Of a stretch of DNA of 64,000 nt, positions 33,386 to 42,164 are shown in pieces (the first letter of the stretch is position 1; every line of letters starts with the position of its first letter). A program made the position numbers and the translations under genes. Below the pieces are notes generated by a model that had not been told where the DNA came from, did no database searches, and saw only the letters and a program-made list of their open reading frames with translations. The DNA comes from Phycisphaerales bacterium (lineage in GTDB: Bacteria > Planctomycetota > Phycisphaerae > Phycisphaerales > UBA1924), in NCBI GenBank assembly GCA_029260345.1, contig JAJDDK010000005.1:720923-784922 (forward strand). The letters are read 5' to 3'.

Positions 33386-36300
33386 CCGTCCGCCAACCGC
33401 GCCACCGATGCCCCCACGCGGGCCGCTCAACAGCCTGATTCGGTTCTGCCTTGAGCAGAAGCTGGTCGTCGCGATCGTGCTCTTCGGCACGCTCTTCTGG
33501 GGTGTGCTCGTCGCCCCGTTCGACTGGGACCTTGGCGGACTTGCACGTGACCCGGTGCCGGTCGATGCCATCCCGGACATCGGCGAGAACCAGCAGATTG
33601 TGTTTACCGAGTGGCCCGGGCGCAGCCCGGAGGACATCGACGACCAGATCAGTTACCCGATGACGGTCGCGATGCTCGGCATCCCGGGCGTGAAGGACAT
33701 TCGCAGCTACTCGGTATTCGGCTTCTCCACGATCTACATCGTCTTCGAGGACGGCATCGACTTCTATTGGTCTCGCTCGCGCGTGCTGGAGAAGCTCAAC
33801 TCGCTGCCGGCAGGTACGATGCCACCTGGCGTCTCGCCGGCGCTCGGACCCGACGCGACGGCGCTCGGCCAGGTCTTCTGGTACACGATCGAAGGGCGGG
33901 ACGCTGAGGGCAACCCCAACGGCGGCTGGGACCCGCATGAACTCCGATCGATTCAGGACTTCATCGTCAAGTACAAACTCGCCGGCGTCGAGGGAGTCTC
34001 CGAGGTCGCTTCGATCGGTGGCTTCGTGCAAGAATATCAAGTCGATGTAGACCCCGATGCGATGCGCGCGGCTGGCATCTCGCTCCAGCAGGTCATCGGT
34101 GCGGTCCGCCAAAGCAATCTCGATGTCGGGGCGCGAACGATCGAAGTGAACCGGGCCGAATACATCGTCCGGGGCCTTGGTTTCATCGAGAGCGTTGAAG
34201 ACCTCGAACAGGCCGCGATCACCGCACGGGACGGTCAGCCCATTCTGGTGAGCGATATCGCAAGAGTCTCGCTCGGGCCCGCGCTCCGGCGAGGCGTGCT
34301 GACCAAGGCGGGAGTCGAGGCCGTGGGCGGCGTGGTCGTCGTCCGCTACGGCGAGAACCCGATGGCGACGATCCAGCGTGTCAAGGACAAGATTGCCGAC
34401 ATTGCGTCTGGTCTGCCGACCAAAGTGCTCGCCGACGGCACCGAGAGCCGCGTCACCATCGTGCCGTTCTACGACCGATCGGGGCTCATCCGCGAGACGC
34501 TCGAAACGCTGAACTCGGCAATCAGCCAACAGGTGCTCGTCACGATCATCGTCGTCGTGCTGATGGTGATGCACCTGCGCAGCAGCCTGCTCATCGGGGC
34601 GATGCTGCCGATCACAGTGCTGATGACCTTCATAGGCATGAAGACCTTCGGCGTGGACGCGAACATCGTGGCGCTGTCCGGCATCGCCATCGCGATTGGC
34701 ACGATCGTGGACATGGGCATCGTGCTGAGTGAGAACATCCTGCGCAGGCTCGAGGAGTCGGAGAAGGCACAAAGCACCGAGCCGACTCTCGAAGTGATCT
34801 ACCGAGCGACGTGCGAGGTCGGCGGCGCGGTGCTGACCGCGGTCGCCACGACGGTCGTCGGCTTTCTCCCCGTCTTCACGATGGAGGCCGCCGAGGGCAA
34901 GCTGTTCAAGCCGCTCGCGTACACCAAGACCTTCGCCCTCATCGCCGCGATCATCATCGCGCTGACGATCCTTCCCGCGGCCGCGCACATGCTCATGGGC
35001 TTCCGCCCCAAGGCGAAGCTGATACGGGGCGCCGGCGCGGTCGCACTTACTGTCTCTGGTCTCGCGATCGCAATCTGGTTGCACACGCTCGGCGGGTTGA
35101 TCGTCACAGCGTTCGGCGCGTTCTACATCGTGAAGCCGTGGCTGCCGACGCTCGTGGTCCGAGGATTGCAGTGGTCGGCGAATCTCATCGCCGTCCTTGT
35201 CGTGCTCGTCGTGCTCGCGGGGGCGTGGGAACCGCTCGGCCCGGAACCTGGTGTTGTCGGCAACGCTGTCTTCATCGGGACCATCGTCGGTGGACTTCTG
35301 CTCGCCTTCTGGCTCGTGCGTCTCGCATTTCCATACATCCTCGCCTGGACGCTCCGCCACAAGCTTGTCGGCCTCTTGCCTGCGCTCCTTGTCGTGCTCT
35401 TCGGTGCGACGGTGTGGCTCGGATTCGATCGCATCTGGGGCTGGCTTCCCGAGTCAGTTAGACAGCGGGAACTCATGGTTGAGGTCGCCCACGCCTTCCC
35501 AGGGCTCGGAAGCGAGTTCATGCCGTCGCTCGATGAGGGTGCGTTCCTCTACATGCCCACGACGATGACGCACGCATCGATCGGCGAGGCGACCGACATC
35601 CTCAAGGAGCTCGATTCCCGCATCATGAGCGTGCCCGAGGTGGAGCTAGCGGTCGGCAAGATCGGCCGGGTCGAGAGCCCGCTCGACCCGGCGCCGATCT
35701 CGATGATCGAAACAGTCATCCAGTACAAGAGCGAGTACAGGACCGATGACGACGGACGCCGTCTGAACTTCCGCTATGACACCGTCGCCGACGAGTTCGT
35801 CCGCGACGATGCCGGCAATCTGATCGAGGATCACGACGGCCGCCCGTTCCGCCAGTGGCGCGACGAGATCGAGTCGAACCAAGACATTTGGGATGCGATC
35901 ATCGCTGCCGCGGACATGCCGGGCGTCACCAGCGCTCCAAAACTCCAACCCATCGAGACGCGCATCGTCATGCTCCAATCGGGTTTCAGGGCGCCGATGG
36001 GCGTCAAAGTCTACGGCCCCGATCTGGAGACGATCGAGTCGTTTGGGCTTGAACTCGAACGCCTGCTCAAGCAAGTGCCAAGCGTGCAACCAGCGGCGGT
36101 GTTCGCCGACCGCGTCGTTGGCAAGCCGTACCTTGAGATCGACATCGACCGCGAGAAGATCGCCCGCTACGGCCTTACGATTGCAGCCGTTCAAGAGGTC
36201 ATTGAGGTCGCCATCGGCGGCAAGCCGCTGACCATGACCGTCGAAGGCCGCGAACGGTATCCCGTGCGTGTCCGATACCTCCGTGAACTCCGCGACCAAC

Positions 36301-37223
36301 CAGAGACACTCGGCGACATCCTTATGCCCACACCGATGGGCGCGCAGATCCCGCTGCGCGAACTCGCGACGCTCGAATACCGACGCGGGCCGCAGATGGT
36401 CAAGAGCGAAGATACATTCCTCGTCGCGTATGTCCTGTTCGACAAGCTCCCCGGCTATGCAGAGGTCACGGTCGTGCGGGACTCCCAGCGGCTCATCCAG
36501 GGCGCGATTGACGCTGGTGACATAATTGTCCCTGCCGGCGTCAGCTACGAGTTCTCCGGGTCTTACAAGAATCAGGTCCGCGCAGCCAAGCGAATGAGCA
36601 TCGTGCTGCCATTGGCGCTCGCGGTGATCTTCCTGCTCCTCTACTTCCAGTTTCGCAAGGTCGGTGTCACATTGATGGTCTTCAGCGGCGTCTTCGTCGC
36701 CTGGGGCGGGGGGTTCCTGATGCTGTGGCTCTATGCGCAGCCCTGGTTCCTTGACACGCACTTGCTCGGAACCAACCTGCGGGATCTGTTCCAGATTGAG
36801 CCGTTCAACCTGAGCGTCGCGGTCTGGGTCGGGTTCCTCGCGCTCTTCGGCATCGCCACCGACGATGGCGTCATCATGGCGACCCGCATCGAGCAGTCGA
36901 TGGCCGAGGAGAAGCCGGACTCGATCGAATCGATACGCAAGGCCGTCGTTGAAGGCGGGCAACTCCGCATCCGGGCCGCCGTGATGACAAGCGCGACCAC
37001 TATCCTCGCGCTGCTCCCCGTGCTCACCAGCACCGGCCGCGGTTCGGACATCATGGTCCCCATGGCCATCCCATCGTTCGGCGGCATGGCCGTCGCATCC
37101 ATCACCTGGTTCGTCGTGCCCATTCTGTACTGCTGGGGTGCAGAGTGGAAGCTCCGTTTGTCACACACCCAGCGCAACTCTGATCCTCACACCGTGCCTT
37201 CGGCACAAGGAGATTCTCAATGA
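33378..37223 (+). CDS. cusA: CusA-type copper/silver RND efflux pump, enlarged
   Basis: 1281 residues, about 230 longer than Escherichia coli CusA. Family segments are present: AIPDIGENQQIVFTEWPGRSP, ISYPMTVAML, VDMGIVLSEN in helix 4, and DEGAFLYMPTTM where CusA has its Met-containing cleft segment. An insertion of about 80 residues with extra hydrophobic stretches (about residues 545-695 replace a shorter CusA region) and a second insert near residues 800-830 (DDDGRRLNFRYDTVADEFVRDDAGN) account for the size. Exports Cu(I)/Ag(I) with the CusB and CusC-like partners; overlaps both neighbours. Confidence 0.9.
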   Translation: MSDRPPTAPPMPPRGPLNSLIRFCLEQKLVVAIVLFGTLFWGVLVAPFDWDLGGLARDPVPVDAIPDIGENQQIVFTEWPGRSPEDIDDQISYPMTVAMLGIPGVKDIRSYSVFGFSTIYIVFEDGIDFYWSRSRVLEKLNSLPAGTMPPGVSPALGPDATALGQVFWYTIEGRDAEGNPNGGWDPHELRSIQDFIVKYKLAGVEGVSEVASIGGFVQEYQVDVDPDAMRAAGISLQQVIGAVRQSNLDVGARTIEVNRAEYIVRGLGFIESVEDLEQAAITARDGQPILVSDIARVSLGPALRRGVLTKAGVEAVGGVVVVRYGENPMATIQRVKDKIADIASGLPTKVLADGTESRVTIVPFYDRSGLIRETLETLNSAISQQVLVTIIVVVLMVMHLRSSLLIGAMLPITVLMTFIGMKTFGVDANIVALSGIAIAIGTIVDMGIVLSENILRRLEESEKAQSTEPTLEVIYRATCEVGGAVLTAVATTVVGFLPVFTMEAAEGKLFKPLAYTKTFALIAAIIIALTILPAAAHMLMGFRPKAKLIRGAGAVALTVSGLAIAIWLHTLGGLIVTAFGAFYIVKPWLPTLVVRGLQWSANLIAVLVVLVVLAGAWEPLGPEPGVVGNAVFIGTIVGGLLLAFWLVRLAFPYILAWTLRHKLVGLLPALLVVLFGATVWLGFDRIWGWLPESVRQRELMVEVAHAFPGLGSEFMPSLDEGAFLYMPTTMTHASIGEATDILKELDSRIMSVPEVELAVGKIGRVESPLDPAPISMIETVIQYKSEYRTDDDGRRLNFRYDTVADEFVRDDAGNLIEDHDGRPFRQWRDEIESNQDIWDAIIAAADMPGVTSAPKLQPIETRIVMLQSGFRAPMGVKVYGPDLETIESFGLELERLLKQVPSVQPAAVFADRVVGKPYLEIDIDREKIARYGLTIAAVQEVIEVAIGGKPLTMTVEGRERYPVRVRYLRELRDQPETLGDILMPTPMGAQIPLRELATLEYRRGPQMVKSEDTFLVAYVLFDKLPGYAEVTVVRDSQRLIQGAIDAGDIIVPAGVSYEFSGSYKNQVRAAKRMSIVLPLALAVIFLLLYFQFRKVGVTLMVFSGVFVAWGGGFLMLWLYAQPWFLDTHLLGTNLRDLFQIEPFNLSVAVWVGFLALFGIATDDGVIMATRIEQSMAEEKPDSIESIRKAVVEGGQLRIRAAVMTSATTILALLPVLTSTGRGSDIMVPMAIPSFGGMAVASITWFVVPILYCWGAEWKLRLSHTQRNSDPHTVPSAQGDSQ

Positions 37224-38233
37224 GAACACTCATCATCTGTGGCGCCCTGACCTGCAGCGCTCTCGCCGGCACGCCTGCCTTCGCGCAGGAGGGCGGCTCA
37301 CAGCACACGCAGGCGGAAATCAAACCAGTCAATGCGATGTGCCCCGTCGGCAAGGAACCGATCGTGCCAAGCGCGGGGACAGTCGAGTACAAGGGCAAGA
37401 CCATCGGCATCTGCTGCCCGGGCTGCGGCAAACAGTTCCTTGCCTGGGACGAGACCCGCAAGGACGAGTTTGTCGCGCTCGCCGTCGCCCATCGCGAGCC
37501 GGGCATGGAAGGCCACGCGGACCAGGACATGGAGAAGCCGGCAGACACAGCGGCAATAACCGACGCCAGTTGGACCGAGCCATATGCGCTAAACACGTGC
37601 CCTGTGTCCGGTCAGAAGCTCGGCTCGATGGGCGACCCCATCGTCGCGATGTACGACGGGCGCGAAGTCCGCTTCTGCTGTGGCGGGTGCATCGACAAGT
37701 TCGAAGCCAACCAGGCCAAGTATTGGAAGGCGATCGACGAGCAGATCATCAAGGCACAGCTTCCTTACTACCCGGTTGAGACGTGCGTTGTTTCTGGAGA
37801 ACCGCTCACAGAGCACGGAGAGGACATTGCCAACAACATGGTCTACGGCAACCGCCTCGTCCGACTCTGCTGCAAGATGTGCGAGCGAGAGTTCAAGGCC
37901 GACCCGAAGAAATTCATCGAGAAGCTCGACAGCGCCACGGCAGACGCGCAGCGCAAGGACTATCCGTTCGACACCTGCGTCGTGGCCGGCGGCGAGCTCG
38001 GCTCGATGGGCGAGCCCGCGGAGATAGTCGTCGCTGGCCGGCTGATGCGGTTCTGCTGCGCTGGGTGCAAGCCCAAGGTGGAAGCGGACCCCGCGAAGTA
38101 CACCAAGCTCATCGACGAGGCGTGGCAGGCAAATGGCAAGTTCTTGCCCATGGAGCACGACGCGGAGCATGATGGCGATCACGGCGATGGCCATGGAACA
38201 GGTGGCCACGGTGATCACGACCACGGCGGCTAA
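37220..38233 (+). CDS. Periplasmic protein with four YHS-like metal-binding modules
   Basis: 337 residues: signal peptide, four repeats of about 65-75 residues each with an N-terminal Cys pair segment (MCPVGKEPI, TCPVSGQKL, TCVVSGEPL, TCVVAGGEL) and a downstream CC-x2-C (ICCPGC, FCCGGC, LCCKMC, FCCAGC), then a His/Asp tail (HDGDHGDGHGTGGHGDHDHGG). This is the YHS/TRASH pattern linked to copper or other metals. ATGA overlap with cusA shows co-translation. Likely a multi-site periplasmic metal carrier or store feeding the pump. Confidence 0.85.
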   Translation: MRTLIICGALTCSALAGTPAFAQEGGSQHTQAEIKPVNAMCPVGKEPIVPSAGTVEYKGKTIGICCPGCGKQFLAWDETRKDEFVALAVAHREPGMEGHADQDMEKPADTAAITDASWTEPYALNTCPVSGQKLGSMGDPIVAMYDGREVRFCCGGCIDKFEANQAKYWKAIDEQIIKAQLPYYPVETCVVSGEPLTEHGEDIANNMVYGNRLVRLCCKMCEREFKADPKKFIEKLDSATADAQRKDYPFDTCVVAGGELGSMGEPAEIVVAGRLMRFCCAGCKPKVEADPAKYTKLIDEAWQANGKFLPMEHDAEHDGDHGDGHGTGGHGDHDHGG

Positions 38234-38269
38234 TCACACTCTCTGCTTGCTCATTTCGGAGAACGCCAG

Positions 38270-39187
38270 ATGACCACCCTCTTGCAACAACTCCGTTGTA
38301 TCCCCGTTCTTGTCGTGCTTGCTCTGGCTGTTCTCGCGCATACGGCTTTGGCGCAGTCCCCCTCCCTGGATTCAGCCGGGGAGGGGGTGGCCCCCGTGAA
38401 CGCGATGTGCCCGGTCATGACCGACGAGCCGGTCGATACAAGGTTCACCGCAGAGTATGAAGGGACAACCGTTGGGCTGTGCTGCAGGAAATGCCTCACG
38501 AAGTTTGAAGCAGATCCGGAGCTGTATCTCGCGAGTATCCCCGAGTTGTTGGCCGTTGCATCTAGCGAGCCCACGATTCAACATGACACAGACGGCCATG
38601 AAGACCAACATGCTGATCACGAACACGAGCCACAGGCGGCAGAGCATGCCAGCCACGACGGTGAGGAGCATCCGCATCCCGAAGAGTCGGACACGGCTGC
38701 ATCATCTTCCAACGACGACGAGCATGATCACGCGACTGATCACGAATCAGGCTCGAAGCTCGTCGCATGGATTGGCAAACTCCATCCTCCCGCGACCCAC
38801 CTCCCCATTGGTCTGCTGATCGGAGCGGCGGTTGCTGAAGGACTCTTGATCTTCACGCGTCGCGATCTATTCAAGCATGCCTCGGCGTTTTGTATTGCAC
38901 TCGCCTCTATCGGTGCCGTCACTGCGGCAACACTGGGTTGGTTCAATGCCGGCCTCGTCCTGGTCGATGCCGATTGGGTCCAACTGACACACCGTTGGCT
39001 TGGCACAACAACCGCTGTGCTGTCGCTCGTCACGCTCGTGTTATTGCTCAGAGCATCTCGTTCCGCCACCGAGCCAGTCTCTCGAAGCGCTCTTCGGATA
39101 TCGCTGTTCGTGACCGCGGGCCTCGTCGGCGCAACGGGTTTTTTCGGCGGCGCTCTCGTCTATGGGATCAACCACTACGCCTGGTAG
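38270..39187 (+). CDS. YHS-domain protein fused to a DUF2231 membrane domain
   Basis: 305 residues: signal peptide, one YHS-like module (MCPVMTDEP ... LCCRKCLTKFEADPELYL), a long His/Asp/Glu linker (HDTDGHEDQHADHEHEP ...), and a C-terminal DUF2231 domain with four membrane helices (LHPPATHLPIGLLIGAAVAEGLLIF ... LTHRWLGTTTAVLSL). DUF2231 proteins resemble small heme-type membrane proteins; the conserved His in LHPPATH and LTHRW fit this, but heme is not shown. Links copper binding with a possible redox membrane domain. 36 bases after the four-YHS gene. Confidence 0.8.
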   Translation: MTTLLQQLRCIPVLVVLALAVLAHTALAQSPSLDSAGEGVAPVNAMCPVMTDEPVDTRFTAEYEGTTVGLCCRKCLTKFEADPELYLASIPELLAVASSEPTIQHDTDGHEDQHADHEHEPQAAEHASHDGEEHPHPEESDTAASSSNDDEHDHATDHESGSKLVAWIGKLHPPATHLPIGLLIGAAVAEGLLIFTRRDLFKHASAFCIALASIGAVTAATLGWFNAGLVLVDADWVQLTHRWLGTTTAVLSLVTLVLLLRASRSATEPVSRSALRISLFVTAGLVGATGFFGGALVYGINHYAW

Positions 39188-39259
39188 CAATCTGATGACG
39201 TGGAACCCGCGACCATCCATCCGCATCCGTTTCGATCCGCAACTACCAACCGGGTGCCG

Positions 39260-39709
39260 TCACCGCTCGCGCCCGCGTCGTGCCCGGCGAGCAGCCTTCT
39301 TGAGCCTGGGCTCCATAGTCTCTGCGACATCCTGCACGCTTGTCGCCTTGAGATACTCCAATTGCTTCGCATGTTGTGCAACGCAAATGCAGCCGGGCGG
39401 GCACGGACCCTCCTCGGCGCAATGTCCGAAGCCGAACGAGCAATGGCATTCGATCACGGGGTCGTCGAATGCGACGCAAAGGTCGTACAGCGACACTTGT
39501 TCGCCAGCCCGCGACAGCCGAACGCCTCCACCCACGCCGCGTTGGGTTCTGACTAACTTCTTGCGAGCCAGAGCGTTGATGATCTTGCCGAGCGTTGGCC
39601 GGGATATCCCCGTCAGTTTCACGAGGTCGGGGATCTGTAAGCCCTCCGGACCGGCCCGTTCAATCAGGCCCATCGAAACCGCAGCCATGGCAACTTGTCG
39701 TGAGATCAT
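39260..39709 (-). CDS. Rrf2-family regulator with Cys cluster
   Basis: 149 residues, Rrf2 winged helix (LQIPDLVKLTGISRPTLGKIINALARKKLVRTQRGVGGGVRLSRAGEQVSLYDL) and a Cys-rich C-terminal segment (CHCSFGFGHC, EEGPCPPGCIC) that could hold a 2Fe-2S or 4Fe-4S cluster, as in IscR and NsrR, although spacing differs. GGAAGG precedes the ATG. It is the only minus-strand gene in the copper cluster and diverges from the Met-rich protein gene; a perfect inverted repeat lies between them. Expected to sense redox, NO or metal stress. Confidence 0.85.
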   Translation of the reverse strand: MISRQVAMAAVSMGLIERAGPEGLQIPDLVKLTGISRPTLGKIINALARKKLVRTQRGVGGGVRLSRAGEQVSLYDLCVAFDDPVIECHCSFGFGHCAEEGPCPPGCICVAQHAKQLEYLKATSVQDVAETMEPRLKKAARRARRGRER

Positions 39710-39808
39710 CTCTTCCTTCCGACTCCAACTGACGCAGGTTCCGACCTTGGTTCAATCAGAATACACAGCGGTGAACAAGGAGCGGAGGATTATGGGCAAG
39801 ATCGTGGA

Positions 39809-39840
39809 ATACATGCAAAGATGCTATGCTTTGCATGTAT
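39809..39840. promoter_or_regulatory. Perfect inverted repeat, probable Rrf2 operator or leader hairpin
   Basis: ATACATGCAAAG and CTTTGCATGTAT are perfect 12-bp arms around an 8-base spacer (ATGCTATG), 68 bases before the Met-rich protein start and 99 bases before the divergent Rrf2 start. Position and symmetry suggest the Rrf2 dimer binding site; a transcribed hairpin is the alternative. Confidence 0.75.
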
Positions 39841-39907
39841 ACGAGCCCCCGGCGTATCCAAGCGGCGGGTACCGGTTACCCCGAAGACCAGCGGAAAGGA
39901 ACAAGCC

Positions 39908-40801
39908 ATGAATCGCGGAACGATCCGGATGCCCCTCCTCGTCCTCGCAGGCTGGGCGGTCATCGCCGTAGCTTCGCCGGTGCTGGCGCAGCAAGATGCA
40001 AATAGCGCTCATAAGAAGCACAGCGAGCATGCACCCTCGCCAGCACACGAATCGTCCGACGTCCTCACCGAGATTGCGGCGTTGCGTGCCCAAGTTGCTC
40101 AGTTGCAGGCCATGCTCCAACGGGGGCACGGTGAGCAGGCACCGAGCGACACGTCGGCGATGGGCAGCGCCGATCGAATGATGAGTGGCATGGGTGACAA
40201 GAATCGCATGAAGAGTGGGATGGGTGGTGGTGGTGGTGAAATGAAGGGCATGTCCGGCGGCGGCATGCAGGGCATGGGCGACATGAATCGCATGATGGGC
40301 GGAATGGGTAGTGATGGAATGAAGGGCATGTCCGGTGGCGGCATGCGAGGCATGATGGGCAAGGGGCCGGCACCGATGGCGGCCACCAGTGACTCCGGGG
40401 AGCTGGCAGTGCGCTCCGACCTGCCCGGCTTTCCCGGCGCATCGCACATTTACCACATTGGTGCAACCGGATTCTTTCTCGACCACCCAGAGCACATCGA
40501 CCTGTCCACAGAGCAGATCACGCGCCTGAACGAGATGAAGACAGCCGCCATGCTTGAGCAATCCGGTATGGACCGACGCATCGAAGAGCAAGAAGAGGTC
40601 ATCTGGTCGCTCACCGGCGCCGCGGCTCCGAACATTGGGCGCATCGAAGAAGAACTGCTCACAGTCGGACGGCTCCGCGCCGAAAAACGCCTCGCGTTTA
40701 TTCGTGCCGTTGGTGAGGCCGCGCAAGTTCTCACACAAGAGCAACGAGATCAACTCATTGGCCTCGGTTCAGGCGACATGCCCGGTCAGACTCCCAGATG
40801 A
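39908..40801 (+). CDS. Met-rich periplasmic protein with Spy/CpxP-like C-terminal domain
   Basis: 297 residues: signal peptide, His-containing segment and a short coiled coil (VLTEIAALRAQVAQLQAML), then a Met/Gly region of about 70 residues with 19 Met in which MKGMSGGGM occurs twice (near 40240 and 40319). The C-terminal half is helical with LSTEQITRLNEMKTAA and LTQEQRDQL, the LTxxQ motifs of the Spy/CpxP group. Met clusters bind Cu(I), so a periplasmic copper chaperone or sponge is likely. ATG at 39908 with GGAA upstream. Confidence 0.8.
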   Translation: MNRGTIRMPLLVLAGWAVIAVASPVLAQQDANSAHKKHSEHAPSPAHESSDVLTEIAALRAQVAQLQAMLQRGHGEQAPSDTSAMGSADRMMSGMGDKNRMKSGMGGGGGEMKGMSGGGMQGMGDMNRMMGGMGSDGMKGMSGGGMRGMMGKGPAPMAATSDSGELAVRSDLPGFPGASHIYHIGATGFFLDHPEHIDLSTEQITRLNEMKTAAMLEQSGMDRRIEEQEEVIWSLTGAAAPNIGRIEEELLTVGRLRAEKRLAFIRAVGEAAQVLTQEQRDQLIGLGSGDMPGQTPR

Positions 40802-40835
40802 CCTGTTCACGCCCATACAAGAAAAGGAGCGCACA

Positions 40836-41159
40836 ATGGCAAAGCATGAAACACAGAAGCCGAGAGTCCGTGTCACCCTCCGTGCGCCGGACGCCGGGAC
40901 GGTGTTCATCGCCGGATGCTTCAACGACTGGAGCACGACAAGCCATCCGATGACAAAGTCCGAGACGGGCGAGTGGACCGTCTCGCTCGACCTCCCTCCC
41001 GGAACCTACGAGTACAAGTTCATCGTTGACGGGCAGTGGTGTTGTGAGGTCGGGTGTGATGAGCCACACAGCGGATGCCCCAACTGCCTACCAAATGCCT
41101 TTGGCACCATGAATCGCGTGCTTCTTGTGAGCAATGATGGCCAGGTAATACAGCCTTGA
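40836..41159 (+). CDS. CBM48/AMPK glycogen-binding-like small protein with Cys cluster
   Basis: 107 residues from an ATG at 40836 (AAAAGGAG upstream). Family features: VRVTLRAPDAGTVFIAGCFNDWS, then WTVSLDLPPGTYEYKFIVDGQW, the CBM48 / AMPK-beta carbohydrate-binding fold. After it comes a Cys group (CCEVGCDEPHSGCPNC) that normal CBM48 domains lack. The gene sits inside the copper cluster, between the Met-rich protein and the HD-GYP gene. Sugar binding is known for the family; metal binding by the Cys group is an inference. Confidence 0.75.
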   Translation: MAKHETQKPRVRVTLRAPDAGTVFIAGCFNDWSTTSHPMTKSETGEWTVSLDLPPGTYEYKFIVDGQWCCEVGCDEPHSGCPNCLPNAFGTMNRVLLVSNDGQVIQP

Positions 41160-41174
41160 TGGCGAGACGATACG

Positions 41175-42164
41175 ATGAGTGTTGACAAAGTGGCACAACT
41201 GCGTCGTGCGACAGTGTGGACGGTGATCATTACCGTCCTGCACTTCCTATTGACCACGCAGTCTCACTCGCTTCACTGGCTTCATATCCTTCTCGCTGGA
41301 TTGTTCCTTGTTCCCGTTTTGATTGCGGCAGTCGCGTTTGAGACAAGGGGCGGGATTATCGCTGCGGCGGCGGTAAGTATCGTGTATCTCTTGCATCTGC
41401 TCTGGTCATGGCGGGACTCGCCGCTGGCCAATCCCGATCAATACGCCTGGCTCGCGATATATCCAATTGTCGGGGTCGTTGCGGGTGATCTTGTCCGTGT
41501 CGCCAACGAGCGGCAGCGGCAGCGCGACGAGGCTCTTATCAAATCACGGCAGACCGAGATGATCAACGGGATCACCGGCCTGCTGACTGCGGTGAACGTG
41601 CGTGATGAGGCGACCGTCGTGCATTCGCACCGAGTCGCAGATCTGGCAACGTCGATCGGCGGCAAAATTGGCTTTGACGGAAGGACTCTGTCCGACCTGC
41701 ACCTTGCCGCACTTGTCCATGACATCGGCAAGGCTGGCATCCCGGATGTGATCCTGTTCAAGCACGGGCCGCTCGATGATGAGCAGATGGCGACGATGCG
41801 TGAGCATGTGGATATTGCTGTCTCCATGCTCCAGAAGATACCCGGCACGGATGCGATCGCCCGCCTTGTCGCCCAGCACCACGAGAGCCCCGATGGCAAC
41901 GGATATCCGTGTGGTTTGACTACGGACGAGATAGACCCTGCCGCCGCCGTGCTTCGGGTGGCGGATGTGTACTCGGCGCTGACAGAAGAGCGCCCGTACC
42001 ACCGGGCGATGTCACCGGAGGAGGCTCTTGGCGCGATGGTAAACCTCGCGGGCACAGAGCTGGAAGCGGGCGCCCTCGCTGCCTTGGGCACGATCGTGCA
42101 GGGTGGGCCAGCCGAGAGCCCTGTCGGTGACAGATGCGAGCGCATACCGGAGGCATCATCATGA
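41175..42164 (+). CDS. Membrane-bound HD-GYP phosphodiesterase
   Basis: 329 residues with about four N-terminal membrane helices (TVWTVIITVLHFLL, ILLAGLFLVPVLIAAVAF and others), a coiled linker and an HD-GYP domain: HSHRVADLA, HDIGKAGIPD, HHESPDGNGYPCGL. The HD pair and GYP are intact, so hydrolysis of cyclic di-GMP is expected. The sensor part has no recognised ligand domain. 15 bases after the CBM48-like gene and overlapping the reductase gene by four bases (ATGA), so it belongs to the same operon. Confidence 0.9.
   Translation: MSVDKVAQLRRATVWTVIITVLHFLLTTQSHSLHWLHILLAGLFLVPVLIAAVAFETRGGIIAAAAVSIVYLLHLLWSWRDSPLANPDQYAWLAIYPIVGVVAGDLVRVANERQRQRDEALIKSRQTEMINGITGLLTAVNVRDEATVVHSHRVADLATSIGGKIGFDGRTLSDLHLAALVHDIGKAGIPDVILFKHGPLDDEQMATMREHVDIAVSMLQKIPGTDAIARLVAQHHESPDGNGYPCGLTTDEIDPAAAVLRVADVYSALTEERPYHRAMSPEEALGAMVNLAGTELEAGALAALGTIVQGGPAESPVGDRCERIPEASS

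Noticed and set aside
33270..35360. 696-codon open frame on the minus strand
   Set aside because: It is antisense to the cusB/cusA coding region. Its translation is Arg/Asp/His-rich with no domain, a normal effect of G+C-rich coding DNA.
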